Origin: Pseudomonadota bacterium
GTDB taxonomy: Bacteria; Pseudomonadota; Gammaproteobacteria; Burkholderiales; Ferrovaceae
Direction: 5' to 3'
Length of the DNA stretch: 64,000 nucleotides
Assembly (NCBI GenBank): GCA_021805725.1
Contig: JAJZEH010000007.1
Coordinates: forward strand, 124,001 to 188,000
This document shows positions 63,506-64,000 of this stretch, piece after piece (positions within the stretch are counted from its first letter, which is position 1; every line of letters begins with the position of its first letter). Under the pieces are notes generated by a model, which was given only the letters and a program-made list of their open reading frames with translations, was not told where the DNA came from and made no database searches. A program made the position numbers and the translations under genes.

Positions 63506-64000
63506 ATGTCGCCACGAAGCTTTCTTTATCCTTTGGCCGTTCTGGCTACCCTGGGTCTGGTGGGGCTGGGAATTATCGTGCTGACACTGGCCCTGTTGTA
63601 CCCCAATCTTCCCAGTCTGGAGACCATGACGGATTATCGTCCCAAGGTTCCATTGCGGATATTCACCGCCGACGACCAGTTGATTGGCGAGTTTGGCGAG
63701 GAGCGCCGCGCCGTGCTGAAGCTTCAAGCCGTGCCATTGCGGATGCGCCAAGCCATCCTGGCTGCCGAAGATGACCGTTTTTACCAGCATGGTGCGGTGG
63801 ATTACCAGGGCGTGATGCGTGCCTTTCTGGCCAATGTGTTCTCGGCCAGCGCCAAGGAGGGAGCCAGTACCATCACCATGCAGGTGGCGCGCAACTTTTT
63901 CCTCAGCAACGAGAAGACTTACGCGCGCAAATTGTCTGAAGTGCTCCTGGCCTACAAGATCGAGAGCAATTTGAGCAAGGACCAGATTCTCGAGCTCTAC
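63506..64000 (+). CDS. mrcA: Penicillin-binding protein 1A, N-terminal part, cut by window edge
   Basis: This class A peptidoglycan synthase (glycosyltransferase plus transpeptidase) is seen only for its first 165 residues. It has a cytoplasmic start, a membrane anchor at about 7-32, then GT51 motifs: catalytic Glu88 in [24 protein letters not shown] and the motif-2 segment [16 protein letters not shown]. It is divergent from aroK, an arrangement common in proteobacteria. The transpeptidase domain would lie outside the window. Confidence 0.93.
   Translation, partial: MSPRSFLYPLAVLATLGLVGLGIIVLTLALLYPNLPSLETMTDYRPKVPLRIFTADDQLIGEFGEERRAVLKLQAVPLRMRQAILAAEDDRFYQHGAVDYQGVMRAFLANVFSASAKEGASTITMQVARNFFLSNEKTYARKLSEVLLAYKIESNLSKDQILELY

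Overview
The window is a chromosomal replication-origin region of a Gram-negative bacterium, most likely a betaproteobacterium. Supporting signs are the order gyrB-dnaN-dnaA-oriC-rpmH-rnpA-yidD-yidC-mnmE-mnmG-rsmG-parA-parB-atp operon-glmU, the def-fmt-rsmB-DUF4390-ntrY-ntrX block, the aroK-aroB-gltB-gltD-hemE block, and an H+-type F-ATPase. Relatives in the Nitrosomonadales/Gallionellales are plausible, but the sequence alone does not settle this. No rRNA, tRNA, insertion sequence, prophage or CRISPR array was recognised.

Layout. 1-1099 (-): truncated chemotaxis receptor. 1412-4861 (+): two exported hydrolases (alpha/beta hydrolase and a lipoprotein phosphoesterase). 4917-6026 (+): heptosyltransferase-like GT9, convergent with the next block. 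5959-22473 (-): one very tightly packed run. Read in its own direction it is def, fmt, rsmB, DUF4390, ntrY, ntrX, GT4, O-antigen-ligase-like protein, a propeller-GT2 fusion, a GT-like protein, FkbM methyltransferase and two tandem OafA-type acyltransferases. Many junctions are 1-4 bp overlaps, so a surface-polysaccharide cassette appears to be transcribed behind housekeeping genes and the NtrYX two-component system. 22545-26653 (+): dprA, smg, topA. 26634-32605 (-): GT2, gyrB, dnaN, dnaA. 32606-32803: origin-type intergenic region with an AT-rich stretch and DnaA boxes. A second cluster of perfect DnaA boxes lies between dnaA and dnaN.

32804-49139 (+): rpmH, rnpA, yidD, yidC, mnmE, two parS sites, mnmG, rsmG, parA, parB, a near-consensus sigma70 promoter, atpIBEFHAGDC and glmU. 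49146-63446 (-): dsbA, a SPOR protein, argS, priA, hemE, gltD, gltB, aroB, aroK. 63506-64000 (+): the start of a class A penicillin-binding protein (PBP1A).

Most of the window is conserved housekeeping. The most unusual observations are these. Two essential genes (rnpA and glmU) have no ATG/GTG/TTG upstream of their conserved N-termini and appear to start at CTG; for rnpA the CTG lies in the loop of a perfect hairpin that begins at the rpmH stop codon. A 1.95-kb tandem duplication of an acyltransferase gene has 1173 bp that look identical, with divergence confined to the periplasmic SGNH half. One protein fuses a glycoside-phosphorylase-like propeller to a GT2 domain. An NtrX protein has a degenerate ATPase domain. 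I did not find a clearly new defence or mobile system.
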